Assembly (NCBI GenBank): GCA_021787735.1
Contig: JAJYLL010000042.1
Coordinates: 1-39,006 of the forward strand
Source of the DNA: Acidobacteriota bacterium
GTDB taxonomy: Bacteria; Acidobacteriota; Terriglobia; UBA7540
Direction of reading: 5' to 3'
DNA: 39,006 bases
The translations under genes and the position numbers were made by a program. Position 1 is the first letter of the stretch; each line of letters opens with the position of its first letter. Below are positions 1 through 8,472 of this stretch, piece by piece. The notes under the pieces were generated by a model that searched no databases, was not told the origin of the DNA, and saw only the letters and a list, made by a program, of their open reading frames with translations.

Positions 1-1
1 T

Positions 2-472
2 GCTGCGGCCATTGTCCTGCAGGCGTTCTCGATGTATGGACTTTACGTGTCGTTCCGCCGGATTCAGGAAGAGGTGAAGGAGTTGCGGGCTGATGTCAGC
101 CGTCGCATCGATCCTCTGGCTCAGTCACTCACCGAAATTGTTTCGAACTCGCGCGACCCTCTCCGTTCCATCACATCGGATCTGGCGGAAGTCGCACGCG
201 TTCTGCGTGAACGCACCGGTCGGGTTGACGACGTGCTCGACGACCTGCTTGACCGTTTCCGCCTGCAGGTCATTCGTGTTGACCAGACCATCACCGATGT
301 GCTCGAGAAGGTGGATAAGACGACCAGCGCCGTTCAGCGCAACATCATCGCGCCTGTAACGGAAGCATCGGCGGTATTGAAGGGAGTCCAGGCCGGCCTG
401 GACTTCTTCCTTTCCAGACGCCGCGATTCCCGCACCAGCGACGTGCCGCAGGACGAGCAGATGTTCATCTAG
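2..472 (+). CDS. Membrane-anchored coiled-coil protein, 5'-truncated by window edge
   Basis: The reading frame is open to the left edge: the codons before the ATG at 32 encode small and hydrophobic residues that continue into a hydrophobic stretch (about AAAIVLQAF then MYGLYVSF), so the true start lies outside the window. After this single membrane segment comes a charged, heptad-like region rich in Val, Leu, Asp and Arg (through about residue 120 counted from the internal ATG), ending in a short polar tail. The arrangement of one N-terminal helix plus a long amphipathic region resembles DUF948/YtxH-type envelope proteins, but no diagnostic motif is visible, so the family is not assigned. The following gene begins 29 bases downstream on the same strand, so co-transcription is possible. 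Confidence 0.65.
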   Translation, partial: AAAIVLQAFSMYGLYVSFRRIQEEVKELRADVSRRIDPLAQSLTEIVSNSRDPLRSITSDLAEVARVLRERTGRVDDVLDDLLDRFRLQVIRVDQTITDVLEKVDKTTSAVQRNIIAPVTEASAVLKGVQAGLDFFLSRRRDSRTSDVPQDEQMFI

Positions 473-501
473 TTTTCAGGCGGCCGCCGGGAGCGGATTG
501 A

Positions 502-1305
502 TTGCGTGACGCGATTCCCGCGCGATGCCGACAACTTGCGGCCGCGGAGTATGACCACCAGCAGACTGACTTGCCGAGACGTTTGATCCATTCCAAGTTA
601 TCTTTCCCAAAAGGGAAAACCAACCCAGACCAGCCGGGGACGGCGCGCAACACTCCGGCTGTGGGCGTTTTTGCCCGCGCAATTGTTCCTGGAAAAACCA
701 AGACAAGATTGATTCCCGCGCTTGGACCCGGCGGAGCGGCGGATTTTCACCGCGCGCTGGTTTCTGACGCGTTGCGCAAGATTGCGAAACTGAAGGGCGA
801 GACAACGCGCTATCTTTTTACCGCAGGCGGCAGCCTGCCACTGGACTTGGTTCCCGCCGGCTTCCGTTGCCAGGGCCAGCAGGGGCGTGACCTTGGCCAG
901 CGGCTCCAGCGCGCATTCGCGCAACTTCTGCGCCGGCATTCGCAAGTGGTGATTATCGGTACGGACTCGCCGGCGCTTGCTCCCGCCATGCTGCGGCTGG
1001 CGCTGGAGGAATTGCGCACCACTGACGCGGTGCTGGGCCCGTGCCCCGACGGCGGTTATTACCTGATCGGGCTCCGGCGAACCTGCCGGGGACTTTTCAG
1101 CGGCCTGCGCCTGGGAACCGAATTTGCTTTCGGCGACACACTTGCCAGCCTTCTCGATCACAATTTCTCCTGCTCCGTTCTCGAACCTTGCCCAGACGTT
1201 GACCTCCCGGAAGATCTGGCTGCCTTGAAGAATTGCCTGAAAAGAAATCCATCCACTCGGCCTCTGATGCCACAAACCTGGCGTTTCCTTTCAAGGGTCG
1301 GTTAG
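502..1305 (+). CDS. DUF2064 (CofC/GT-A-like) nucleotidyl- or glycosyltransferase
   Basis: The product belongs to the DUF2064 / TIGR04282-type family, GT-A-fold proteins related to molybdenum cofactor guanylyltransferase and CofC. Visible signatures are the nucleotide-binding start VGVFARAIVPGKTKTRL (about residues 54-70), GTDSPAL (about 153-159) and the GPCPDGGYYLIGL block (about 175-187), with the family's terminal DVDLPEDL motif near residue 233. The enzyme's substrate is unknown; relatives are annotated in arsenosugar or glycolipid contexts but nothing here identifies one. The start is uncertain: the TTG at 502 has a GGAG eight bases upstream, but the first 53 residues are not conserved family sequence, and a GTG at 661 would begin exactly at the core. 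The gene follows the membrane coiled-coil gene closely. Family assignment is firm, start and substrate are not. Confidence 0.8.
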   Translation: MRDAIPARCRQLAAAEYDHQQTDLPRRLIHSKLSFPKGKTNPDQPGTARNTPAVGVFARAIVPGKTKTRLIPALGPGGAADFHRALVSDALRKIAKLKGETTRYLFTAGGSLPLDLVPAGFRCQGQQGRDLGQRLQRAFAQLLRRHSQVVIIGTDSPALAPAMLRLALEELRTTDAVLGPCPDGGYYLIGLRRTCRGLFSGLRLGTEFAFGDTLASLLDHNFSCSVLEPCPDVDLPEDLAALKNCLKRNPSTRPLMPQTWRFLSRVG

Positions 1306-1318
1306 ATATGCGGTCGTT

Positions 1319-1470
1319 TCATTCAATCGGCCATTTGGGGATGGCCGCGTCAATTTCCGCCATGAAGCAGATGGTTTTCCTCAAGGCCGTCAAGACTTTC
1401 GGGTAGCGCGTCTGGCCATCTTAATAGAGCGTCCGATCCCGGCGGTGAGGCCCTTCTCGCAGACCTGATG
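1319..1470 (-). pseudogene. Decayed C-terminus of a second type ISP restriction-modification enzyme
   Basis: Read on the minus strand this segment encodes the same C-terminal end as the intact enzyme at 1935-5366, including an identical final AEIDAAIPKWPIE and stop. Upstream of that it can be aligned as RDRTLY-stop-DGQTRYPKVLTALRKTI against RGRTLTYDDQVHYCKIVTAIKETI, and the QVCEK motif recurs at about 1452-1466 in another frame. It therefore carries at least one in-frame stop and one frameshift. Nothing of the methyltransferase or nuclease domains remains. The divergence in the middle part is too large for a recent tandem duplication of the neighbouring gene, so it is more likely the scar of an older, related enzyme at this locus. 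Confidence 0.85.
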
Positions 1471-1550
1471 CTCGCCGGGCGGAACCGGGGAGTGACGCCA
1501 TTCGCCCGGTTCATGACGCCGGGCTAGGCGGCCAGACTATGCCCATGCGT

Positions 1551-1913
1551 TTACCGCATGGGCCTTCCGAGAAAATATCCGAAGAGAGTTCCCATGAGAA
1601 CGGAAACCGTAGAGTCTAGCTTTCCATGCCAAGCAAGAACGGCTGCAATCAGGATTGTGAGCGCGAACACGCCGGACTGAAGGCACAACCAGAGTTTTTG
1701 AATACCCATATTGCGCTTGTGCGTTTCTGTTGCACTTTCAATCGTTGCTTTCTTCACATCCTCCAGGATTGCGACAATTCGGCTCGCAAGCTCGTGCCCT
1801 TCCTTCGATTGCAAGTAATCGAGCAAGGGTGGGTATGGTGGTTCCTCTGCCTGCCCTTCATGATCGTGGTTCTTTTCCTGTTCACCCGCATTGTTGGTTT
1901 CTTCTTCACTCAT
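1551..1913 (-). CDS. Small two-helix membrane protein downstream of the R-M enzyme
   Basis: A 120-residue protein of unknown function. The first 40 residues are acidic and polar (EEETNN, EGQAEEPP), the middle (about 40-72) is a charged amphipathic stretch, and two hydrophobic helices follow at about 75-95 and 101-116, separated by a short loop around HGKLDST; the protein ends GRPMR. It would sit in the inner membrane with a long N-terminal tail on one side. It starts 21 bases after the stop of the restriction-modification gene and on the same strand, so the two are probably one transcript. The shape recalls small phage or defence-associated membrane proteins such as DUF2335, but I see no diagnostic motif. 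It lies exactly between two direct repeats (1319-1376 and 1935-1992). Confidence 0.75.
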   Translation of the reverse strand: MSEEETNNAGEQEKNHDHEGQAEEPPYPPLLDYLQSKEGHELASRIVAILEDVKKATIESATETHKRNMGIQKLWLCLQSGVFALTILIAAVLAWHGKLDSTVSVLMGTLFGYFLGRPMR

Positions 1914-1934
1914 CGAGATACCCCGATATACGCA

Positions 1935-1992
1935 TCATTCAATCGGCCACTTGGGGATGGCCGCGTCGATTTCCGCCATAAGGCGGATGGTT
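1935..1992. repeat. Direct repeat, copy B (copy A at 1319-1376)
   Basis: The 58 bases from 1935 match those from 1319 at all but about five positions. Both copies encode the last ~19 residues of a type ISP enzyme on the minus strand. The copies are 616 bases apart and bracket the small membrane-protein gene, so homologous recombination between them would delete that gene while leaving the restriction enzyme's C-terminus intact. Confidence 0.9.
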
Positions 1993-4900
1993 TCCTTGAT
2001 GGCGGTTACGATCTTGCAGTAGTGCACCTGGTCATCGTAGGTTAGTGTTCGGCCCCGGCGGTCCTTGAGCCACTTCTCGCACACCTGATACCCTCCGATG
2101 TGGAACTCCCACACTTCCGGGGGTATTCCCCCGAAGTATTGACTCTCGGGCTTGTCATAACGCCCATTGATGTAGACCCGGTACTTTTCCAATGGCGGGC
2201 TTGGTTCTCCAACTTCTTCAGCGAAGACCACATATTTCGGATAGCCCTTTTCGATGACATCTGAACCCTTGACAGGAAAATGAACGATTGGACTGTCAAG
2301 CAAAGGCGATTCCAGCAGATGCAATCCGACAAGCTCCGCGCCCAGGCCGCAAAGCGAACGGAACAGTTTCACATCCGAAGTGAGCGGGATGCGCGGAAAA
2401 TCGCTCTTAAGAAACTCCGCATAGCGAGTCCGGTAGCCTGGGGAATACAAGACCGCGTATATGTAATTGAAAACATCTTCCGGCCCGAAAGTCATCTCTA
2501 AGTCGCCCTTGCCATCTGCGACAAAGGAAAGCTTCAACCTGGTTTCAATGTCGGAAACAAATTCTGGGCGAAGGTTTGGCCGCCGTATGTCGGAAACTTC
2601 GGGCCAATCTGACATCTTTATACCAAGACTAATTTGAAGGCTATTTTCCTCCTCCTGGTCATTGTAGAGATAGAGCGGAAGGAGATAAGTCCGCTCACGA
2701 GACTGGAGCGAAACCGCACAATCGTTAGCCATATGCCGCGTGCACATGGCGTGTCGAAACGGGCCGTTCAGCTCACGATTCGTACAAAGCCCAAGGTTCT
2801 GGCCCGCGAGCATGTTTCGCATTACGTCCAACCTTGTCCTGCCCACAATAGCCTCGTCTAGATACAGTTTTCGGTTGTCCAGTACTCGATAGCAAAACGG
2901 ATGTACGTTGGATACTGAGATTCCAGACTTACGGACGGCTACCCGAGCTGCGTCTATGTTCCATCCAGATTTGTTTGAAAGCCCGTATTTTTCAATTAGG
3001 TGCTCTTCGGAAAGGTCGGAAGCAAATTCTTCCAATTTTGCTAAAGCTTCCTTATTCCTAAAACTGACGCATAGGCGGTCCCTCCCGGTTGTCACGCCAA
3101 CAGAATTAACGGGCATGCCCTCGGTCAGCTTCCACCCGCTCTCGTATTCCGAACGTACATGGCTTTCCTGCGGCTTAAAGAGATAGAACGGTTTTCGAGG
3201 GCAAAGCTCCTCCCAATCTGTAGACTCAACCTGCGCCTCCAAGAGGTAATCATATTTGTCCTGCCTGAGACCCCAAAGGTCGGCATGAAAGACTTTGGCC
3301 GGCCCTGCCTTGCCTTGCTCTCTTACAAAGGTTCCAAGTGTCACTCCCTGTTGAATATCGAAGACATTTTGATCTGGGGAACCGTCAGAACACTTCTCTT
3401 TCTTCTTGGAGTTACCGTGCAAGTCCAAGAGATAAATCTCAGTGAACGCGTTCATCAGTTGCTGTCGCATTCCACGAAAAGTGGGATTGTCTAGGTAGCC
3501 GTGATTTGTGATAAACGCCAGAACACCAGCACCGTTCCGCTCGATTCGCCACTGACCCCACCGAATGAACTTTACATAGTCGTCCTGGAGCCACTTAGGG
3601 TTCTTTTCCCCCAAAGGTTGACCATCAACAAAGTAGTAGTCCTGAATCAATTTACCGATGAAGGTTCTCTCTCGAATTGTCCTTGCCTTCTTGACCGTAA
3701 CAACCTTTGTGACTTTTTGTTCAGGTAGGGGACCGCCCGAAACCACGCTGTAGGAATCTCCCGGCTTTAGGTGAACCAGCTTTTCGCTTCGATTTGAGGA
3801 ATGTCCAGAGTAAGGGGGATTGCCTATTACTACCAGGATCGGCAGATTACGCTTTATATCAGCCGCTGCATTCGCCTCGTCGGAGATAAACTTTCCAAGC
3901 AGTAATTCAGCTTTCAGAATGGCCTGCTCTAATGTATTCGTCAGGAAGACGCCCAAGCGCTCGTTTCCACCAAAGTCATAGGCCCACCTCTCCCGTTCTG
4001 CGGGCTTCAGGTCGTGCCCGGCGAGTTGCATTCCCAGCTTGAAATGCGCAACAGCGTAAGGAGCCATCAACAATTCAAATCCGAAGATGCGGGGCAACAA
4101 ATGATTGCGAACGTATCCAGACCACATGCCATCGTTTTTCTCTCTCGCGAATTTTTCCCGGATGTGGTCAATCACCGTATAGAGAAAAGTCCCTGTTCCG
4201 CAGGCCGGGTCAAGAATCAGAACACGCGGGGATGTGGCTTTAACTTTCTTCGCCTCTCCGGCAATTGCTTCCTCTCGCTCATATTCAACCGTGGCCGTGT
4301 CTGCGAGCCCATCCGAGCATCCGAACCGGTTTTTCAGAAGATAATCCACGGAGCGGACAAGGTAGGAAACGACCGGCTCCGGCGTGTAATAGACGCCGCG
4401 CGCTTCGCGAAGTTTCGGGTCATAGGCGGCAAGGAAGGTTTCATAGAAATGCACGACCGGGTCTTGGCGGGCTTCTCGTTTGCCGAAGTCGGCGAGCACG
4501 GCGTCCATTTCTGTATCCGCCAGGAGTTGCGCCAAGTCATCAACAAAGCCCGCGTAAGGCTCATCGTCAAGGGCTGTTCCGGTGATGGTGTCAAAGAGTT
4601 GGCGCAAGAATGGGTTAGTTTTCGGAATCTCGGACGCTGCGCCAAGGCGTTTGAATGAGCCGCTTGCCCCTTTGTGATTGACGCGGGCCGCGAACAGGCC
4701 ATAAGCAAGCGTCTGAGCGAACATGTCCGCAAAGTCAGTATCCTTCAGATCAGGAATGAGCGCCTTTTCAAACGCGGCGCGCAGGTCTGTAAGCGTTTGC
4801 GAGGCGGACTTGTTCGCAAAGGCCCGCACGATCATGTCGCGGATGAAGTGCGTAAGCCGCGCCATGCGAAGGGCAAGCTCTTTGGGGCTGTTAATAGGCT

Positions 4901-5366
4901 CGGCTTTGTGCGCCAGAAACTCCGCGAGCATCTGAGTGACGGCTTCGGCTCCGTCTTTCTCCGGAATGAGTTTCCGCCCCTTCCCCACGCTGGCGAGCCG
5001 GGCGGGTTGCCGAAACGCGCCGTCCACGTACCAGCGGAATTCCAAATAGTCAGTCAGAATCAGATTGGGCAGGGCGGGGAGATACCGCTTCAATTGTTCA
5101 TCCCGCTCGACTTCTTTCAGGTCCGCGTCCAAATCCTTGCACTCGATGTGGCCGAGCGTAACCGGGCCGTGGCCCGCCTTGCGGGAAATCACCAAATCGG
5201 GAGCGCCGCATTCAACCCGCTTCGGCTCGTTTGTGGCCGTGACGCCCGGCGCGAGCGATTCAATAAGGCTCTTCAGGGCGGGCCGGTGGGTGTGCTCTGT
5301 AGCATTGCCTGCCTGGAGTTCCTTCTGAATTTGGCGGCGGTACGTTTCAATCGGAGTAGATGGCAT
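1935..5366 (-). CDS. Type ISP / IIG single-chain restriction-modification enzyme
   Basis: A 1143-residue protein joining nuclease, methyltransferase and target recognition. The N-terminus carries a PD-(D/E)XK site: GAPDLVI (P56, D57) then GHIECKD (E75, K77). A helical linker leads to the ARGVYYTPEPVVSYL block that precedes gamma-class N6-adenine methyltransferases; motif I DPACGTGTF lies at about 385-393 and motif IV GNPPYSG at about 515-521. The remaining ~550 residues match the target-recognition/type ISP C-terminal region, ending IDAAIPKWPIE. Such enzymes methylate one adenine per site and cleave unmodified DNA, some after translocation; no helicase motifs are evident here, so a IIG-like mode is equally possible. 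The start is ATG 5366 (AGGG about ten bases upstream); TTG 5372 is an alternative. The C-terminal half looks more AT-rich than the N-terminal half. It follows mnmA by about 100 bases. Confidence 0.93.
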   Translation of the reverse strand: MPSTPIETYRRQIQKELQAGNATEHTHRPALKSLIESLAPGVTATNEPKRVECGAPDLVISRKAGHGPVTLGHIECKDLDADLKEVERDEQLKRYLPALPNLILTDYLEFRWYVDGAFRQPARLASVGKGRKLIPEKDGAEAVTQMLAEFLAHKAEPINSPKELALRMARLTHFIRDMIVRAFANKSASQTLTDLRAAFEKALIPDLKDTDFADMFAQTLAYGLFAARVNHKGASGSFKRLGAASEIPKTNPFLRQLFDTITGTALDDEPYAGFVDDLAQLLADTEMDAVLADFGKREARQDPVVHFYETFLAAYDPKLREARGVYYTPEPVVSYLVRSVDYLLKNRFGCSDGLADTATVEYEREEAIAGEAKKVKATSPRVLILDPACGTGTFLYTVIDHIREKFAREKNDGMWSGYVRNHLLPRIFGFELLMAPYAVAHFKLGMQLAGHDLKPAERERWAYDFGGNERLGVFLTNTLEQAILKAELLLGKFISDEANAAADIKRNLPILVVIGNPPYSGHSSNRSEKLVHLKPGDSYSVVSGGPLPEQKVTKVVTVKKARTIRERTFIGKLIQDYYFVDGQPLGEKNPKWLQDDYVKFIRWGQWRIERNGAGVLAFITNHGYLDNPTFRGMRQQLMNAFTEIYLLDLHGNSKKKEKCSDGSPDQNVFDIQQGVTLGTFVREQGKAGPAKVFHADLWGLRQDKYDYLLEAQVESTDWEELCPRKPFYLFKPQESHVRSEYESGWKLTEGMPVNSVGVTTGRDRLCVSFRNKEALAKLEEFASDLSEEHLIEKYGLSNKSGWNIDAARVAVRKSGISVSNVHPFCYRVLDNRKLYLDEAIVGRTRLDVMRNMLAGQNLGLCTNRELNGPFRHAMCTRHMANDCAVSLQSRERTYLLPLYLYNDQEEENSLQISLGIKMSDWPEVSDIRRPNLRPEFVSDIETRLKLSFVADGKGDLEMTFGPEDVFNYIYAVLYSPGYRTRYAEFLKSDFPRIPLTSDVKLFRSLCGLGAELVGLHLLESPLLDSPIVHFPVKGSDVIEKGYPKYVVFAEEVGEPSPPLEKYRVYINGRYDKPESQYFGGIPPEVWEFHIGGYQVCEKWLKDRRGRTLTYDDQVHYCKIVTAIKETIRLMAEIDAAIPKWPIE

Positions 5367-5470
5367 GGACAATTGGCCCTGAAGAGTGCAAGAGTTCGAG
5401 ACAGATAATTACCATATCGGCAGAAGGCGGGCAATAGTTATCTGGCCGGCTTGCCAGCGGAACTGTGGCG

Positions 5471-6619
5471 CTAATCGAGCACTCCGCTGATCCAACCACC
5501 GCCGACGAGTTCATCTCCATCGTAGAAGACGGCAGCCTGGCCTGGCGTGATGGCGCGCTGGGACTTGGCGAACTCGACAAACGCTTCGCCGTCGGCGCGG
5601 GCTTCGACCCGAGCTTCGGCAGGGAAGTGTTTGTTGCGAATCTTGACGCGCGCTTCGAAGGAATCGCCGGGATTGAAAAGGCGGACCCAATTGACCTGCC
5701 GCACCAGCAGGCGACTCTTCACGAGATCCTCGTCAGCGCCCACCACCACGCGGTTCTGCGCGCGATCCAGCCCGATAACGTAGAGCGGCGTTCCGGTGGC
5801 GATGCCGAGTCCCTTCCGCTGACCCACGGTATAGTTTCCAAGACCCTCGTGCCGGCCCAGCACGCGGCCGTCGGTGGTCACAACTTCGCCCGCGGCATCC
5901 TCAATCTTCTTCCCCTGTTCGCTCAAATAGGCGTCAATAAACCGGCGGTAGTTGCCGGTGGGGACAAAGCAGATTTCCTGGCTGTCGGGCTTCTCGGCTA
6001 CGGGAAGATTTCTCGCGCGGGCCATGGCGCGGACTTCTTCCTTCGTAAACTCGCCCAAGGGAAAGAGCGTGCGGGCGAGTTGCTGCTGGGTGAGCCCGAA
6101 GAGGAAATACGACTGGTCTTTCGACGGGTCGCGGCCGGCGAACAGCCGGTAGCGGCCGGATTCCGGGTCCTTCTGAACGCGCGCATAATGCCCGGTGGCG
6201 ATGGTCTCAGCTCCTACCTTGCGCGCAGTGTCGATGAACTCGGCAAACTTGATTTCCGTGTTGCACAGGCTGCAGGGGATGGGCGTTTCGCCCGCCAGGT
6301 AGCTCTCCACGAACGGCTGCACCACGCCCTGCTCGAAGCGGTCTTCCAGGTTCACGATGTAGTAAGGAAGTCCCAGGAAGCTGGCCACGCGGCGAGCGTC
6401 ATACACGTCCTCAAGCGAGCAGCAGCGGCCGCTGGCGCGCCCGGGTTCGCCTTCCTCGGCGCCCTGCAAGGCAGGCAGCCGCCGCTGGTTCCACAGCTGC
6501 ATGGTCATACCGACCACAGCAGGAGGGCCGTCCGGGTTCGCGGGTGGATTGTTTTCCGCGAGCAGCGCCGCGGCTACGGAACTGTCCACGCCGCCGCTCA
6601 TGGCTATTGCGATTGTCAT
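5471..6619 (-). CDS. mnmA: tRNA-specific 2-thiouridylase MnmA
   Basis: MnmA installs sulfur at C2 of the wobble uridine of tRNA-Lys, -Glu and -Gln, using ATP to adenylate the base and a persulfide as sulfur donor. The PP-loop SGGVDSS is at residues 8-14. The catalytic cysteine is C119 in PCSLCN and the second cysteine is C217 in SQEICF, matching E. coli C102 and C199. GQRKGLG marks the central domain and the C-terminal beta-barrel ends in GGWISGVLD. The start is ATG 6619, giving 382 residues; a TTG three codons upstream is less likely. It lies 36 bases after the cysteine desulfurase gene on the same strand, so the sulfur donor and the thiolase are probably made together, as in Bacillus yrvO-mnmA. 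Confidence 0.97.
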   Translation of the reverse strand: MTIAIAMSGGVDSSVAAALLAENNPPANPDGPPAVVGMTMQLWNQRRLPALQGAEEGEPGRASGRCCSLEDVYDARRVASFLGLPYYIVNLEDRFEQGVVQPFVESYLAGETPIPCSLCNTEIKFAEFIDTARKVGAETIATGHYARVQKDPESGRYRLFAGRDPSKDQSYFLFGLTQQQLARTLFPLGEFTKEEVRAMARARNLPVAEKPDSQEICFVPTGNYRRFIDAYLSEQGKKIEDAAGEVVTTDGRVLGRHEGLGNYTVGQRKGLGIATGTPLYVIGLDRAQNRVVVGADEDLVKSRLLVRQVNWVRLFNPGDSFEARVKIRNKHFPAEARVEARADGEAFVEFAKSQRAITPGQAAVFYDGDELVGGGWISGVLD

Positions 6620-6655
6620 GGGAATCAAAACTCAGCGTTCAGCCAACGCCTTCGC

Positions 6656-7846
6656 CTATGCCCTTGAGGCCTGGGTGCTGACGGCATTCTTTTTGTAATG
6701 CGGAGAAAGTGAGCGAAGTTGTTCCACAACGCCGGGCAGCACTTCAAGCGTGTAATCGATGTCCTCAAGCGTTGTGAAGCGGCCCAGGCTGAATCGAATG
6801 CTTGATCGCGCTTGCTCAAAGGTGCAGCCGATGGCCGTGAGCACATGCGAAGGTTCGACGGAGCCCGATGAGCATGCGGCCCCGGTGGAACAGGCCACGC
6901 CTTTCAAATCCATGGCGATCACAAAACCTTCGCCCTCGATGTAATCGAACCGGATGTTGGTGGTCGTGGGCAGCCGGCGCAATTTGTCGCCCGAAACCGC
7001 CGCATAAGGAACGCTTGAAAGTATTTGCTCTTCCAGCCGGTCGCGCAAGGCGCCGACGCTGTGCATTCTTTCTGCCAGACGCTCCCCCGCAATTTCGGCG
7101 GCTTTGCCAAGGCCCACAATCCCGGGAACGTTTTCTGTGCCGGGCCGCCGGTCGCGCTCATGGTGGCCGCCGTACATCAGCGGCCGCAGGATGGTCCCCT
7201 TGCGAACGTAGAGGGCGCCTACTCCCTTGGGGCCGTGCAGCTTGTGCGCGGAAAGTGAAAGCAGATCGACGCCCAGGCTTTCAACATCCACTGGAATCTT
7301 GCCCACCGACTGCACCGCGTCCGTGTGGAAATAGACATCGTGCTCGCGCGCGATGCGGCCGATTTCCTCGAGCGGCTGGATGGTTCCCAGTTCGTTGTTG
7401 GCGTGCATCACGGAAATGAGCACGGTGTCAGGGCCGATGGCCTTTTCCACTTCCGCGGGGTCGACTACGCCACTCGATCGGACGGGAACGTAAGTGACGC
7501 GTACGCCGCGCTTTTCCAATTCCCTTGCCGAATGCAGAACGGCGGAATGCTCGATCGAGGTCGTAATGAGGTGTTTCTTTTCAGACTTGGAGGCCTGCAC
7601 AATGCCGAACAGTGACTGATTGTCGGATTCGGTCCCGCCGCTGGTAAACGCAATCTCACTGGAGCGCGCGTTCAGCAGGCGAGCAAGCTGCTCACGGCTC
7701 TGTTCGACGGCGGCCCTTGCGCGCTGCCCGTACCAGTGGATAGACGATGCGTTGCCGTAGTCGTCCTGAAGGTAGGGCTTCATCGCCTCAAACACTTCGG
7801 GAGCGACAGCAGTGGTTGCATTGTTGTCCAGGTAAACTCTTCGCAT
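6656..7846 (-). CDS. nifS: Cysteine desulfurase, NifS/IscS family
   Basis: A PLP enzyme of 396 residues that takes sulfur from L-cysteine as an enzyme-bound persulfide and releases alanine. The N-terminal LDNNATT, the PLP-stacking H100 in SIEHSA, the Schiff-base lysine K202 in SAHKLHGPKG and the catalytic C325 in TGAACSSGS followed by EPSHVL are all present, so this is a full-length group I enzyme. The ATG at 7846 has GGAG about ten bases upstream. No iscU, iscA or other Fe-S genes flank it; the only partner is mnmA 36 bases downstream, which suggests that tRNA 2-thiolation is at least one main use. Whether it also serves Fe-S assembly cannot be told from this window. Confidence 0.95.
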   Translation of the reverse strand: MRRVYLDNNATTAVAPEVFEAMKPYLQDDYGNASSIHWYGQRARAAVEQSREQLARLLNARSSEIAFTSGGTESDNQSLFGIVQASKSEKKHLITTSIEHSAVLHSARELEKRGVRVTYVPVRSSGVVDPAEVEKAIGPDTVLISVMHANNELGTIQPLEEIGRIAREHDVYFHTDAVQSVGKIPVDVESLGVDLLSLSAHKLHGPKGVGALYVRKGTILRPLMYGGHHERDRRPGTENVPGIVGLGKAAEIAGERLAERMHSVGALRDRLEEQILSSVPYAAVSGDKLRRLPTTTNIRFDYIEGEGFVIAMDLKGVACSTGAACSSGSVEPSHVLTAIGCTFEQARSSIRFSLGRFTTLEDIDYTLEVLPGVVEQLRSLSPHYKKNAVSTQASRA

Positions 7847-8113
7847 GCCGGGACTCCAAAACGCCGCATAAATGGCGGAAAGTAAGGTCGTTATGAGATT
7901 AGCCCACCGCAGCCAGCGAAGTCAAACAGCCCAACCACGGCACCGAATTCCTTGCGCTACAACCGATTGCCGATTGGCGTCCCTCTCGCTCCGGTGGAGG
8001 CTTCGCCCGCCGCTGTCACAAGGCATTGTGATCATGGACATAGTCATGCCCTGGCGTTCGGTGGAAGCTGGGTGAAAGGCCTAACCTTGTCTCGAATGAA
8101 GGAGGATGATCCT

Positions 8114-8434
8114 ATGTTTGCAAGACATGTCCGAATGCATTTGAAGGCTGATGGCCGTCCGGGTTTAGTCAAGGCCATCGACAGCGAGACCATCCCGGCG
8201 CTCAAGAAGTTTGCGGGATTTACGGGGGAAATTGTGCTGGTCTCAACCGATGGCAAAGAAGCCATTGGCATCAGCATGTGGGACAGCAAGGAACACGCCG
8301 AAACGTACAACCGCCAGGGAGCCGCTGACGTATTTAAAGCTCTGGAGAAGTACACGCAGGGAAAACCGGAACTTCGGACCTATGAGATAACCAACTCAAC
8401 CTTCGAAAAAGTTGCTGCTCGGAAAGCTGCGTAG
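8114..8434 (+). CDS. Small ABM-like dimeric alpha-beta barrel protein
   Basis: A 106-residue soluble protein. The ATG at 8114 is chosen because AAGGAGG ends about eight bases before it; an upstream in-frame ATG at 8096 overlaps this ribosome site. The pattern ARHVRMHLKADGRPGLVKAIDSETIPALKKFAGFTG, then a beta strand EIVLVST, then ISMWDSKEHAETYNR is typical of the antibiotic biosynthesis monooxygenase (ABM)/dimeric ferredoxin-like fold, where an edge strand ends in the W-x-S/D-x-E-H motif. Members range from heme or quinone monooxygenases to non-catalytic stress proteins; no catalytic assignment is possible. The gene stands alone, 275 bases before the thiamine-diphosphate enzyme gene, with a long inverted repeat between. 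Confidence 0.8.
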   Translation: MFARHVRMHLKADGRPGLVKAIDSETIPALKKFAGFTGEIVLVSTDGKEAIGISMWDSKEHAETYNRQGAADVFKALEKYTQGKPELRTYEITNSTFEKVAARKAA

Positions 8435-8472
8435 CGCTTCTTTGCTGTGGCCTCTGGCACATGTGAAACAAA

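Noticed and set aside
5465..6667. 400-residue plus-strand frame opposite mnmA
   Set aside because: It is an antisense shadow of mnmA, whose motifs and operon context are decisive; the plus-strand product has no family features.
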